64,000 nucleotides of DNA, taken from Phytohabitans aurantiacus (GTDB lineage: Bacteria; Actinomycetota; Actinomycetes; Mycobacteriales; Micromonosporaceae). The notes under the pieces are model-generated. The model saw only the letters and a program-made list of their open reading frames with translations, had not been told where the DNA came from and searched no databases. Each line of letters opens with the position of its first letter. The first letter of the stretch is position 1. This document shows, piece after piece, positions 43,279 to 53,491 of the stretch. The stretch covers positions 86,490-150,489 of the forward strand of contig NZ_BSDI01000008.1 of NCBI RefSeq assembly GCF_027923225.1, written 5' to 3'. The position numbers were made by a program, and so were the translations under genes.

Positions 43279-45966
43279 TTAGTGGTCGGCGCTGTTCCAG
43301 TCTTGGCCTACGCCTACCGAGACCTCCAGCGGGACTGACAACGGGTAGGCGTTGCCCATCTCCTGCCGCACCAGCGCCTCGACCGCATCACGCTCGCCCT
43401 CTGCCACCTCGAAGACCAGCTCGTCGTGGACCTGGAGGAGCATCCGCGAGCGCAGTCCGGCGCCGCGTAGTGCCTTGTCGACGTGGAGCATCGCTACCTT
43501 GATGATGTCGGCGGCCGAGCCTTGGATCGGGGCGTTGAGGGCCATTCGTTCGGCCATCTCGCGGCGCTGCCGGTTGTCGCTGATCAGGTCGGGCAGGTAG
43601 CGGCGGCGGCCGAGGATGGTCTGGGTGTAGCCGTCTTGCCGAGCCTGCGCCACGACGGCGTGAAGGTAGTCGCGTACGCCGCCGAACCGTTCGAAGTACT
43701 CGTCCATCAGGGCGCGGGCTTCTTCGGTCGGGATGCCGAGCTGCTGTGACAGGCCGTAGACCGAGAGCCCGTACGCGAGGCCGTAGTTCATTGCTTTGAT
43801 CTTGCGGCGGTGGTCGGCTGTGACTTCGGTGAGGGGGATACTGAACACCGATGACGCGGTCGCCGCGTGGAAGTCGGCGCCTGAGTTGAACGCGTCGATC
43901 AGCGCCTCGTCTTTGGAGAGGTCGGCCATGATGCGCATCTCGATCTGGCTGTAGTCGGCGCTCATCAGGCACTCGTAGCCGGAGCCGACCACGAACGCGC
44001 GCCGGATCCGCCGGCCCTCTTCGGTGCGGATGGGAATGTTTTGCAGGTTGGGGTCGGTCGACGAGAGGCGGCCGGTGGCGGCGACGGTCTGGAAGTACGT
44101 CGTGTGGATGCGACCGTCGTCGGACACTGACTTCAGCAGACCGTCGACAGTGGACTTGAGCTTGGCGACGTCGCGGTGCCGCAGCAGGTGCTCCAGCAGC
44201 GGGTGACCGGTCTGCGCGAACAGGCCCTGCAGCGCGTCGGCGTCGGTCGTGTAGCCGCTCTTGATGCGCTTGGTCTTGGGCAGGTCAAGCTCGCCGAACA
44301 GGATCTCCTGCAACTGCTTGGGCGAGCCGAGGTTGAACTCCCGCCCGACCACCGCGTACGCCGCCTGGGCGGCCGCCTTGACCTCGGCCGCGAAGTGGCT
44401 CTCCAGACCCGAGAGGTATTCGGTGTCGGCGGTGATGCCGGTGCGCTCCATCTCGGCGAGCACCACCACCAGCGGCAGCTCGACGTCGGCCATCAGCTCC
44501 AAGGAGAGCTCGCCGTCGCGCGACAGCTCGGCATCGATCGCGCCGGCCAGGTCGAGGGTGGCCCGGGCGCGGAGCATCAGGTTTTGCTCGACCTCGCCAT
44601 CGTTGCCGAAGCCGTCGAGCGTGAGCTGACCGGTCTCGGGCGCGTCGACCCGCAGCTCGCGGTGCAGGTAGCGCAGCGCCAGGTCGGTCAGGTCGTAGGT
44701 GCGCTGGTCGGGGCGGGCAAGGTAGGCCGCGATCGCCGTGTCGCGGGTGACGCCACGCATCTCCCAGCCGCGTGCCCGGAACGCGAGCAGCGCCGGCTTG
44801 CTGTCGTGGATCACCTTGGGCCGCTCGGGGTCGGTGAGCCAGGCGCCGACCGCGGCCTCGTCTGACTCGTCGAGCTCAGCGGGGTCGAACCAGGCGGCCG
44901 GACCGTCGGCGGTGGCCAGCGCGACACCGATCAGCTCGCCCGTACCCCGGCCGAACCGCCCGGCCACGGCGACGCCAATCGGCGCCCCCGCGGGCGCGTA
45001 CGACTCCAGCCAGCCGGCCACCTGACCGCCGGACAGGACGGACCCGTCGAGCTCGAACCCGGCCTCGGCCTCCGGCTCGACGGCGTCGAGGTACTGGTAC
45101 AACCGCTCGCGCAGGACCCGGAACTCGAGCGCGTCGAAGACCTGGTGCACCGCCTCCCGGTCCCAGCCCTGCCAGCGCGCGTCTTCGGGGCGCAGCGGCA
45201 GCTCGAGGTCGCAGACGAGCTGGTTGATCTCGTAGTTGCGCATCACGCTGGCCAGATGGGCGCGCAGGTTGTCGCCGGCCTTGCCCTTGATCTTGTCGGC
45301 GTTGGCGATGACCCCTTCGAGCCCGCCGTACTCCTTGATCCACTTCGCGGCGGTCTTGTCGCCGACGCCCGGCACGCCCGGCAGGTTGTCGCTGGTCTCG
45401 CCGACCAGGGCCGCCTTGTCACGGTATTGCGAGGGGGGCACGAAGTATTTCGCCTCGACCGCTTCGGGAGTCATCCGCCAGACCTCGGAGACGCCGCGCA
45501 CTGGGTAGAGCACGGTCACGTGCTCGTCGACCAGCTGGAACGCGTCGCGGTCGCCGGTGCTGATCACCACGTCCATGCCGGCTTCGCGGCCCTGCTTGGT
45601 CAGCGTGCCGATCACGTCGTCGGCCTCGTAGCCGGGCTTCTCCACGACCGGGATCCGCAGCGCGTCGAGCACCTCTTTGACCAGGCTGACCTGCCCCTGG
45701 AAGGGTGCCGGTGTCTCCGACCGGCCGGCCTTGTATTCCGCGTATTTCTCCGTGCGGAACGACTGCCGCGACACGTCGAACGACACGATGATGTGCGTCG
45801 GCTGCTCGTCGCGCAGCATGTTGATCAGCATCGAGGTGAACCCGAAGACCGCGTTGGTCGGCTGCCCGGTGTGTGTGGAGAAGTTTTCCACCGGCAGGGC
45901 GAAGAACGCCCGGTAAGCGAGCGAGTGACCGTCGAGCAGGAGCAGGCGCGGCTTCGTTTCTGTCAC
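43279..45966 (-). CDS. polA: DNA polymerase I
   Basis: 895 residues from a GTG at 45966 (VTETKPRLLLLDGHSLAYRA); TAGAGT 8 bases upstream suggests a leaderless message. The 5' nuclease domain (1-~310) has YEADDVIGTL and DRDAFQLV. The middle 3'-5' exonuclease-like domain lacks the metal-binding acidic residues (IGVAVAGRFGRGTG in place of a DxE strand), so no proofreading is expected, as in other actinobacterial PolA. The polymerase domain has motif A SADYSQIEMRIMA, motif B RRKIKAMNYGLAYGLSVYG and motif C LQVHDELVFEV. Confidence 0.97.
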   Translation of the reverse strand: MTETKPRLLLLDGHSLAYRAFFALPVENFSTHTGQPTNAVFGFTSMLINMLRDEQPTHIIVSFDVSRQSFRTEKYAEYKAGRSETPAPFQGQVSLVKEVLDALRIPVVEKPGYEADDVIGTLTKQGREAGMDVVISTGDRDAFQLVDEHVTVLYPVRGVSEVWRMTPEAVEAKYFVPPSQYRDKAALVGETSDNLPGVPGVGDKTAAKWIKEYGGLEGVIANADKIKGKAGDNLRAHLASVMRNYEINQLVCDLELPLRPEDARWQGWDREAVHQVFDALEFRVLRERLYQYLDAVEPEAEAGFELDGSVLSGGQVAGWLESYAPAGAPIGVAVAGRFGRGTGELIGVALATADGPAAWFDPAELDESDEAAVGAWLTDPERPKVIHDSKPALLAFRARGWEMRGVTRDTAIAAYLARPDQRTYDLTDLALRYLHRELRVDAPETGQLTLDGFGNDGEVEQNLMLRARATLDLAGAIDAELSRDGELSLELMADVELPLVVVLAEMERTGITADTEYLSGLESHFAAEVKAAAQAAYAVVGREFNLGSPKQLQEILFGELDLPKTKRIKSGYTTDADALQGLFAQTGHPLLEHLLRHRDVAKLKSTVDGLLKSVSDDGRIHTTYFQTVAATGRLSSTDPNLQNIPIRTEEGRRIRRAFVVGSGYECLMSADYSQIEMRIMADLSKDEALIDAFNSGADFHAATASSVFSIPLTEVTADHRRKIKAMNYGLAYGLSVYGLSQQLGIPTEEARALMDEYFERFGGVRDYLHAVVAQARQDGYTQTILGRRRYLPDLISDNRQRREMAERMALNAPIQGSAADIIKVAMLHVDKALRGAGLRSRMLLQVHDELVFEVAEGERDAVEALVRQEMGNAYPLSVPLEVSVGVGQDWNSADH

Positions 45967-46034
45967 AAATAGCGACTCTAGTCCGACCCACCGACACTCC
46001 CGCGCCCCACCGGGCCGGCGCGGCGCGCCGGCGT

Positions 46035-46118
46035 CGTCGATCAAGGAGATCTCCATCGATCAAGGACGAATACACGCGAAAAAGAGATCCAACCACGTGC
46101 ATTCGCCCTTGATCGACG
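46035..46118 (-). repeat. 84-bp palindromic repeat, copy 8
   Basis: Inverted orientation, in the divergent gap between polA and the DUF574-type methyltransferase, 69 bp upstream of the polA start. Read on the minus strand, all four differences between its arms are G.U pairs. Outer ends are CGTC/GACG. The neighbouring 46119-46200 is G-rich with no gene. Confidence 0.87.
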
Positions 46119-46227
46119 AAAAGGGGGGCGCTGCGGCGCACGGAGCGGCGCGGCGCGCGGAAGGGGGCGCGTGGAGGGCGGGGAAGCTTTAGGGTGGCCG
46201 GGTTCCCATTCATCGAAGGAGGCGCGG

Positions 46228-47025
46228 ATGGACCGGCCGGCGTGGGCACCGCCAGAGGTCGACCTGGATCGGCCGAGCCCTGCTCGCATCTACGATTACA
46301 TGCTGGGCGGCCTTCACAACTTCGCCGTCGACCGGCAGATGGCCGAGCAGGTGATCGCGGTGGCCCCGGAGGTGCGGCTGGCCGCGCATGCCAACCGCGG
46401 CTTCCTGCGCCGCGCGGTGGAGTATCTCGCGGGTGCCGGCATCCGCCAGTTCCTCGACCTGGGCTCGGGCATCCCCACCGTGGGCAACGTGCACGAGGCG
46501 GCCCGGAGCGTGGCGCCCGACGCCCGGGTGGTCTACGTCGACGTCGACCCGGTGGCGGTCGCGCACAGCCGGGCCATCGTGGCCGAAGACGACCAGGTGA
46601 CGGTGGTCCAGGCAGACGTCCGTGACGTCGAGAGCGTGCTCGCCATGCCGGAGTTGCATGATGCGCTCGACCTCAAGGAGCCGGTCGCGGTGCTGTTGGT
46701 CGCGGTGCTGCACTTTATCCCCGACTCTGACGCGCCCGCCACGATGATCACCAAATTGATGGACGCGGTGGTGCCGGGTAGCTACCTGGCGCTTTCGCAG
46801 GTCACGACGCCCCCGCAGACGCTCACTCCGGAGCAGCAGGCCGCCGCTGAGCGGTACACGAAAGCCAATCCTGTCGCGATGCGCACGCACGACGAGATAG
46901 CTGGATTTTTCGCGGGCCTGGAGCTGGTCGATCCTGGTCTGGTGGATCCGGCGCGCTGGCGCGCCGACGACGACAAGGTCGGCGGCATGGTGTCGTCTTT
47001 CGCCGGGGTGGCCCGCAAGCCGTAA
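46228..47025 (+). CDS. DUF574-type SAM-dependent methyltransferase
   Basis: 265 residues from an ATG at 46228 with AAGGAGG five bases upstream. It has the features of the Methyltransf_19 (DUF574) family: RPSPARIYDYMLGGLHNFAV near the start, SAM site FLDLGSGIPTVGNVHEAARS, VVYVDVDPVAVAHSRA, and the family's long conserved C-terminus. These proteins are abundant in actinomycetes and their substrates are mostly unknown. The gene ends in a very strong stem-loop. Confidence 0.88.
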   Translation: MDRPAWAPPEVDLDRPSPARIYDYMLGGLHNFAVDRQMAEQVIAVAPEVRLAAHANRGFLRRAVEYLAGAGIRQFLDLGSGIPTVGNVHEAARSVAPDARVVYVDVDPVAVAHSRAIVAEDDQVTVVQADVRDVESVLAMPELHDALDLKEPVAVLLVAVLHFIPDSDAPATMITKLMDAVVPGSYLALSQVTTPPQTLTPEQQAAAERYTKANPVAMRTHDEIAGFFAGLELVDPGLVDPARWRADDDKVGGMVSSFAGVARKP

Positions 47026-47066
47026 GAGCCTGGTAAATAACCCGCTGGGGTTATTTACCAGGCTCT
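47025..47066 (+). terminator. 19-bp perfect stem-loop after the methyltransferase gene
   Basis: AGAGCCTGGTAAATAACCC (47025-47043) and its exact inverse (47048-47066) around GCTG. The arm overlaps the last base of the stop codon. Its AT-rich middle is unusual. It could terminate in either direction. Confidence 0.8.
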
Positions 47067-47070
47067 AAGA

Positions 47071-47104
47071 GCGTGAGGGCCCGGCGCGCGCCGGGCCCTC
47101 ACGC
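47071..47104 (-). terminator. 34-bp perfect palindrome after livF
   Basis: Two 17-base arms with no loop (GCGTGAGGGCCCGGCGC, then its inverse), 11 bases past the livF stop on the minus strand. Probably the terminator of the liv operon, back-to-back with the preceding stem-loop. Confidence 0.75.
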
Positions 47105-47115
47105 GACGAACAGCG

Positions 47116-47826
47116 TCAGGCGACGCCGAGGTACGCGTCGCGCACTCGGCTGTCGGTCAGCAGCTCCTGACCGGTGCCCTCCTGGACGATTTTGCCGGTC
47201 TCCAGCACGTACGCGCGGTGGGCGCGGGAGAGTGCCTGCTGCGCGTTCTGCTCGACCAGCAGGATCGTGGTGCCCTGCTGGTTGATCTCCGTGATGATCT
47301 CGAAGATCTGCTGGATCACCATCGGCGCCAGCCCCATCGACGGCTCGTCGAGCAGCAGCAGCTTCGGCCGTGCCATCAGCGCGCGCCCGACCGCGAGCAT
47401 CTGCTGCTCACCGCCCGAGAGCGTGCCGCCCGCCTGCTTGCGCCGCTCGGCGAGGCGCGGGAACAGCCCGAACACCCGGTCGAGGTCGGCCGCGATGCCG
47501 GCCGTGTCGCGCCGGGTGTACGCGCCCATGTCGAGGTTTTCCAGCACCGTCATGCCGGGGAAGATGCCCCGGCCCTCGGGCGACTGGCAGATGCCCCGGA
47601 TGACCCGCAGGTCGGCGCGGAGGTTGGTGATGTCTTCACCCGCGAACCGGACGGTGCCGGTGGCCACCGGGCGCAGGCCGGAGACGGCCCGCATGGTGGT
47701 GGTCTTGCCCGCGCCGTTCGCGCCGATGAGGGCCACGATCTCGCCCTCGCCGACCGTGATGCTGATGCCGTGCAGCGCCTCGATCCGGCCGTACCGGAGG
47801 GTCAGATTGTCGATCTCAAGAAGCAT
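47116..47826 (-). CDS. livF: Branched-chain amino-acid ABC transporter ATPase
   Basis: 236 residues. Walker A IGANGAGKTTT, signature LSGGEQQML, Walker B LLLLDEPSMGLAP, and the LivF marker LLVEQNAQQALSRAHRAYVL. It is the last gene of the liv operon, and its start overlaps livG by 11 bp. It pairs with LivG to drive import of Leu/Ile/Val or a related amino acid. Confidence 0.93.
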   Translation of the reverse strand: MLLEIDNLTLRYGRIEALHGISITVGEGEIVALIGANGAGKTTTMRAVSGLRPVATGTVRFAGEDITNLRADLRVIRGICQSPEGRGIFPGMTVLENLDMGAYTRRDTAGIAADLDRVFGLFPRLAERRKQAGGTLSGGEQQMLAVGRALMARPKLLLLDEPSMGLAPMVIQQIFEIITEINQQGTTILLVEQNAQQALSRAHRAYVLETGKIVQEGTGQELLTDSRVRDAYLGVA

Positions 47827-48740
47827 CGGCTGGTACCCCCAGATACGCGGCGATCACCTTCGGGTTGTCCCGCACCTCGGCGGGTGTGCCCTCGGCGATC
47901 TTCTTACCGAACTCCAGAACCACGATCCGGTCGGTCACGCCCATCACCAGGCGCATGTCGTGCTCGATCAGCAACACGGTGTATCCCTTGTCGCGGATGT
48001 CGCGGATCAGCTTGAGCAGCTGCTCCTTCTCCGCGGGGTTGAACCCGGCCGCCGGCTCGTCGAGGCAGAGCAGCTTGGGCTCGGTGGCGAGCGCCCGGGC
48101 GATCTCCAGCCGCCGCTGGTACCCGTATGGCAGGTTGCGTGCCAGCTCGTTGGCCCGGTCGGCGATGCCGACGAACCTCAGCAGAGCCAGCGCCTTCTGC
48201 TCGCCGGCCCGCTCCTCCAGGGTGTGCCGGGAGATCCCGAATACCTTGGCGAACACGAGCCGGGTCTGCTGCCACGCCCGCACGAGGCCGTTGTGGCTGT
48301 CGACGACCGGCAGTTCCTCGGGCTTGGGGCGCTTGCGGTACAGGCGGAAGAGGGCGCCCGGCACGCTCGTGAAGTGCTGCGAGTCGGTGCCCACCATGAC
48401 GTTTTCCAGCGCCGTCATCTCCGGGAAGAGCCGGATGTTCTGGAACGTCCGGGCGATTCCCAGCCGGTTGATCTGGTGCGGCTTGCGGCCGGACACCCGG
48501 TCGCCGTCGAACCGGACCTCGCCGGACGTGGGCCGGTAGACCCCTGTCATGGCGTTGAAGCAGGTGGTCTTGCCGGCGCCGTTCGGACCGATCAGCCCGA
48601 GGATCTCGCCGCGGCGCACCTCGAAGCTGACGTCGTCGAGCGCCACCACGCCGCCGAACCGGAGCGTGACATGGTCGACCACCAGCAGGTCGGTGCGGGT
48701 CGGCGCCTCCGACTCGGGCAAGGACACCAGGTCTTCGGTA

Positions 48741-48748
<8 letters not shown>
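47816..48748 (-). CDS. livG: Branched-chain amino-acid ABC transporter ATPase
   Basis: 310 residues. Walker A IGPNGAGKTTCFNAMTGVYR, signature LPYGYQRRLEIARALA (the LivG variant), Walker B LLCLDEPAAGFNPAEKEQL, LLIEHDMRLVMGV. There is an N-terminal extension of ~20 residues, and an ~60-residue insertion (about residues 120-175) longer than in E. coli LivG. Its start overlaps livM by 8 bp. Confidence 0.93.
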
Positions 48749-49886
<1,138 letters not shown>

Positions 49887-49923
49887 GCGCCGCCTCCCGC
49901 AGCCGCCACCAAGCGAAGGGATG

Positions 49924-50880
49924 TCATGCTCGTGCCCTCCCGAGTGACTCTCCGAGCAGGCCGGTCGGCCGGAACAGCAGGACGACGACCAGCACGACGA
50001 ACGCCGCCACGTCTTCCCACGCCGACGAGGTGAGCGTCGCGGCGTACACCTCGACGACGCCGAGCAGCAGGCCACCCAGCAGCGCGCCGCGCAGGTTGCC
50101 GATGCCGCCGAGCACAGCGGCGGTGAACGCCTTGAGGCCCAGCACGAAGCCGACGTTGAACCGGGTGTTGCCGTAACGGACGCAGTAGAGCAGCGCGGCG
50201 GCGCCGGCCAGCAGGCCGCCGAGCAGGAAGATCAGCGCGATCACCCGGTCTTTGTTGACGCCCATCAGGGCCGCGGTGTCCGGGTCCTGCGCCACCGCCC
50301 GCACGCCCCGGCCATAGCGGGTGCGGTTGATGAACACGTCGAGGCCGAACATCATGATCAGTGCCGCGAGCACCGTGATGACCTGAACGTTGGTGACCTC
50401 GGTGTTGCCGATCGTGAAGAGCACCGACCGCTCGATCACGGTGGGCATGCCCTTGACCAACCGGCCCTGCCAGATGCCAAACGCCTCGGACAGCACCAGC
50501 GACAGGCCGATCGCGGTGATAAGGAAGATCAGTGGCGGGGCGTTCATGCGCCGCAACCGCCGGTACGCGACGCGTTCCACCGCGACGGCCGTGGCGCCGG
50601 ACACGGCGGCCGCCGCGACCAGGCCGGCGAGCAGCAGCAGGATCACCGTGCCGATCGCGGGCGAGTCGGTCGCGCCGAGGACGCTCCAGGTGCCGACCAC
50701 CGTGAAGGTGCCGATCATGAAGACCTCGGAGTGCGCGAAGTTGATCAGTCGCAGCACGCCGTAGACGAGCGTGTATCCCAGTGCGACGAGCGCGTAGATG
50801 GAGCCTTTGGACAACCCGTCCACGGTGTGTTGGCCGAGGTGCCCGAACAGAGCATCAAAGTCCACGAAAATCCCCTTCAT
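49924..50880 (-). CDS. livH: Branched-chain amino-acid ABC transporter permease
   Basis: 318 residues, about eight membrane segments. LivH signatures: YALVALGYTLVYGVLRLINF followed by AHSEVFMIG, VERVAYRRLRRMNAPPLIFL, and the cytoplasmic loop GRGVRAVAQDPDTAALMGVN. It is separated from the binding-protein gene by 48 bp holding a stem-loop, and from livM by 37 bp. Confidence 0.93.
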   Translation of the reverse strand: MKGIFVDFDALFGHLGQHTVDGLSKGSIYALVALGYTLVYGVLRLINFAHSEVFMIGTFTVVGTWSVLGATDSPAIGTVILLLLAGLVAAAAVSGATAVAVERVAYRRLRRMNAPPLIFLITAIGLSLVLSEAFGIWQGRLVKGMPTVIERSVLFTIGNTEVTNVQVITVLAALIMMFGLDVFINRTRYGRGVRAVAQDPDTAALMGVNKDRVIALIFLLGGLLAGAAALLYCVRYGNTRFNVGFVLGLKAFTAAVLGGIGNLRGALLGGLLLGVVEVYAATLTSSAWEDVAAFVVLVVVLLFRPTGLLGESLGRARA

Positions 50881-50886
50881 ACCGCG

Positions 50887-50913
50887 ACGGCCGGGGGGTT
50901 CTCCCCCGGCCGT
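50887..50913 (-). promoter_or_regulatory. Intercistronic hairpin between the binding-protein gene and livH
   Basis: ACGGCCGGGGG (50887-50897) and CCCCCGGCCGT (50903-50913), 11-bp perfect arms with a 5-base loop. Lying right after the most abundant component's gene, it probably protects the upstream mRNA or partly terminates, giving more binding protein than permease. Confidence 0.6.
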
Positions 50914-50928
50914 CTACGGTCATGACGC

Positions 50929-52083
50929 TCAGCTGAGCTTGATCTCCGACTGCGGCGTGATGGCGCCACCCTTGATCTCGTAGGCCCAGATTACGACCTT
51001 CGAGGGGTCGACATCGCCCGTGTCCGTGAACTTGATGTACTTCGAAACACCCTGCTTGTCGTAGGCGTTCACCCAGTCCAGCAGCTCCTTGCGGGTGGTC
51101 TTGCCGTCCTTGTAGCCGTCGAGCAGGACCTTCGCGGCGTCGTAGCCCTCAGCGCCGTACGAGCCGGGCGCCTCGCCGTACTCCTTCTCGAAGTCGGCCG
51201 AGAAGGTGCCGCCGGCCTCAGCCGCCGGGAGGCACGGGCAGGTGACGATCGCGCCCTCGGCGCCGGCACCGGCACCCTTCGGGAACGCCGGGTCGTACAG
51301 GCCGTCGAAGCCCAGGAACTTGGCGGTCACGCCGGCCGCGCGCAGCTGCTTGAGCAGTGGCGCCGCCTCGTTGGTGTAACCGGCGTAGGCGATCGCGTCA
51401 GCCTGCGCCGCCTTGACCTTGGAGATCGTGGCGTCGAAGTTGGTCTGGTCGGTCTGCACCTTGTCGCTCTGGACCACCAGCGAGCCGAGGCCCTTGGTCA
51501 CCTCGCTGGCGATGCCCGCGCCGTAGGTGCTGCCGTCGTCGATCACGAAAACCTTCTGCGACTTCAGCGTGTTCTTGAAGTAGACAGCGGCGGCCGCGCC
51601 CTGGGTGCTGTCGTTGCCGACGACCCGGTGGAACGACTTGTTACCCGCGGCGGTGAGCTCGGTGGCGGTCGCCGACGGGCTCACCATGACCAGGCCAGCG
51701 GCCTCGTAGGTCGGCATGGTGGCCTTCGACTCGCCGGAGAAGTGACCGCCGATGACCGAGGTGAAGGACTGGTCCTGAGCGACCTGGTTGGCGATCGGAG
51801 TGGCCTGCTCGGCCGCGCCCTGGGTGTCGAACTCCTGCATGGTCACCTGGCAGTTCGCGTTTTCCGCGTTGTGCTGCTTGACAGCCAGCTTGGCGCCGTT
51901 GAGCGACGGAATCACCAGGCCGGCGTTCGGGCCCGTGAACGCGCCGAAGATCGCGATCTTGCCACCACAGGTGCCGTCGCCGGACGCGTTGTCGTCACCG
52001 CCCGAGTCCTGGCAACCGACGGCGGCGACCATGGCCGCGGCCAGGGCGACGCCCCCGAGCGCCCGTACATACTTTCGCCTCAC
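50929..52083 (-). CDS. livJ: Branched-chain amino-acid ABC transporter substrate-binding lipoprotein
   Basis: 384 residues from a GTG at 52083 with GGAGGAGG upstream. The lipobox AAVGC gives Cys24 after a short signal peptide. Peripla_BP_6 fold: GGKIAIFGAFTGPNAGLVIP, VIGGHFSGESKATMPTYEAA, VFVIDDGSTYGAGIASEVTK, and YGAEGYDAAKVLLDGY. The ligand class is inferred from the liv operon; LivJ-like proteins may also bind amides or urea. The 228 bp upstream hold no gene and should contain the operon promoter. Confidence 0.9.
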   Translation of the reverse strand: MRRKYVRALGGVALAAAMVAAVGCQDSGGDDNASGDGTCGGKIAIFGAFTGPNAGLVIPSLNGAKLAVKQHNAENANCQVTMQEFDTQGAAEQATPIANQVAQDQSFTSVIGGHFSGESKATMPTYEAAGLVMVSPSATATELTAAGNKSFHRVVGNDSTQGAAAAVYFKNTLKSQKVFVIDDGSTYGAGIASEVTKGLGSLVVQSDKVQTDQTNFDATISKVKAAQADAIAYAGYTNEAAPLLKQLRAAGVTAKFLGFDGLYDPAFPKGAGAGAEGAIVTCPCLPAAEAGGTFSADFEKEYGEAPGSYGAEGYDAAKVLLDGYKDGKTTRKELLDWVNAYDKQGVSKYIKFTDTGDVDPSKVVIWAYEIKGGAITPQSEIKLS

Positions 52084-52311
52084 GGCTTTCTGACCTCCTC
52101 CAGAGACAGGCGGCGAATAGCATCACACGGGCTGTTGCCCGGCGCGGAACCACCGCCTGCATTGCGGCTCGTGATGGCGGAGCGTACTGGCCCTCACACC
52201 GATGTCGGAAGTCCTACGGCTGGCACTTGCGAAACCGTTACAAACACGAGCGCCAACGTGCCCCCTCCCGTAACATCCGAAGGCGGAATCGCTCCTTATT
52301 CGTCTGGCCTT

Positions 52312-53484
52312 TTAACCAGGTAGCGGGGTCGCGGAGCGCCAGACCCGGCCCGCCTGGCCGTCGTCTGCGAGCAGCAGCAGGCGACCGTCGGCCGCGAATA
52401 CGGACACCGCTTGGCTGGCACCCGACGGCATCGCCGCGGGCGCCTCGACGACCCGCCAGGAGGCGCCCCCGTCCGGCGACAGCCACAACACGTACCGGGC
52501 GCCATCGGACACCGACGCCACGAGCTGCTCGCCCGTGGCCGTCAGCCCGCTCACCGACAGCACACCGCGACCGCTGGACGCCCCGAAGCGCGCCCGGGCC
52601 TGCCACTTGTCGCCCTCCAGCCGCCAGGCGCCGAACTTCAGGCCGCGCAGCCCGACGGCGTACGCGGTGCCGTCGCCCGACACCGCCGCCCGCTGAAACT
52701 CGTCGTACTCCGCCTCGCCGGGTGCCGCGGTGCGCTGCCAGGTCACGCCGTCGGCCGAGCGCCAGGCCATCGGATCGCGGTCGGTGCGCCCGCTGAGGAT
52801 GATGCCGCCCGCCACCAGCCAGCCATCGGGAACGGCGACCACGTCGGCCGCCCACGTCTCGCCTCGGTCGTCACTGGACAGCTCCGGCGCGTCTTCCAAG
52901 ATCTCGAACTTGGCCGAGTCCGCCGACGTCCAGACCGCCGCACCGCTATATCTGTTACCGGTGATCATCCAGCCCTTCGGGCCGGCCGCCATCCGCGAGA
53001 CGTTGATCGCCACCGGCCCGCCGTACAGCTCGAACCGCGCCTTCACCTCTATCAGCGAGCCGTCCGGCTGCTGGTGCCACGTGCTGACCCGGGGGTTGCC
53101 GTGCGCGCCACCGACCTTGCCGCCGACCGCCGCCAGCCTGCCCTCGCGGCAGCCCGCCGTGTAGATCACGTTCTGCTTGCCGTAGTAGCTGTCGGCGTGA
53201 ATCGTGAGCGCGGTCCACGTCTGCGTGTCGGTGCTCACCCACGCCGCCGGCTGCGTCGCGCCGTCGGCCCCGGCGGTCGCGCCCACGATGTACCACTTGC
53301 CGTCACACGCGGCGACGGCCCGGGGCAGGAACCGCCCGGCCGCTCCGGCGGGCATCGGCAGCGTCAGCTCCGACCACGCCGCGCGTACCGCCGGCTCGGG
53401 CTCGGGCTCGGGCTTGGCCTCAGACCCGCAGCCGGCAGCGGCCAGCACCACGGCGAACGCCGCCGCAACCCCCCGCCGCGTCAC
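52312..53484 (-). CDS. Secreted lipoprotein with beta-propeller-like repeats
   Basis: 390 residues from a GTG at 53484. Lipobox AAAGC (Cys19), then a Glu/Pro linker. The rest consists of repeats of the kind AWVSTDTQTWTAL, VSTWHQQPDGSL, AWRSADGVTWQRT and LWLSPDGGASWRVV, the Asp-box-like pattern of sialidase/BNR propellers. No catalytic set is recognisable. It starts 7 bp after pdtaR, so the two are co-transcribed, which is curious for a response regulator. Confidence 0.75.
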   Translation of the reverse strand: MTRRGVAAAFAVVLAAAGCGSEAKPEPEPEPAVRAAWSELTLPMPAGAAGRFLPRAVAACDGKWYIVGATAGADGATQPAAWVSTDTQTWTALTIHADSYYGKQNVIYTAGCREGRLAAVGGKVGGAHGNPRVSTWHQQPDGSLIEVKARFELYGGPVAINVSRMAAGPKGWMITGNRYSGAAVWTSADSAKFEILEDAPELSSDDRGETWAADVVAVPDGWLVAGGIILSGRTDRDPMAWRSADGVTWQRTAAPGEAEYDEFQRAAVSGDGTAYAVGLRGLKFGAWRLEGDKWQARARFGASSGRGVLSVSGLTATGEQLVASVSDGARYVLWLSPDGGASWRVVEAPAAMPSGASQAVSVFAADGRLLLLADDGQAGRVWRSATPLPG

Positions 53485-53491
53485 GAGGGCC

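Noticed and set aside
52084..52311. Small gene upstream of the branched-chain amino-acid binding-protein gene
   Set aside because: No start with a ribosome-binding site and no protein-like composition; the stretch is better read as the operon's promoter and leader.
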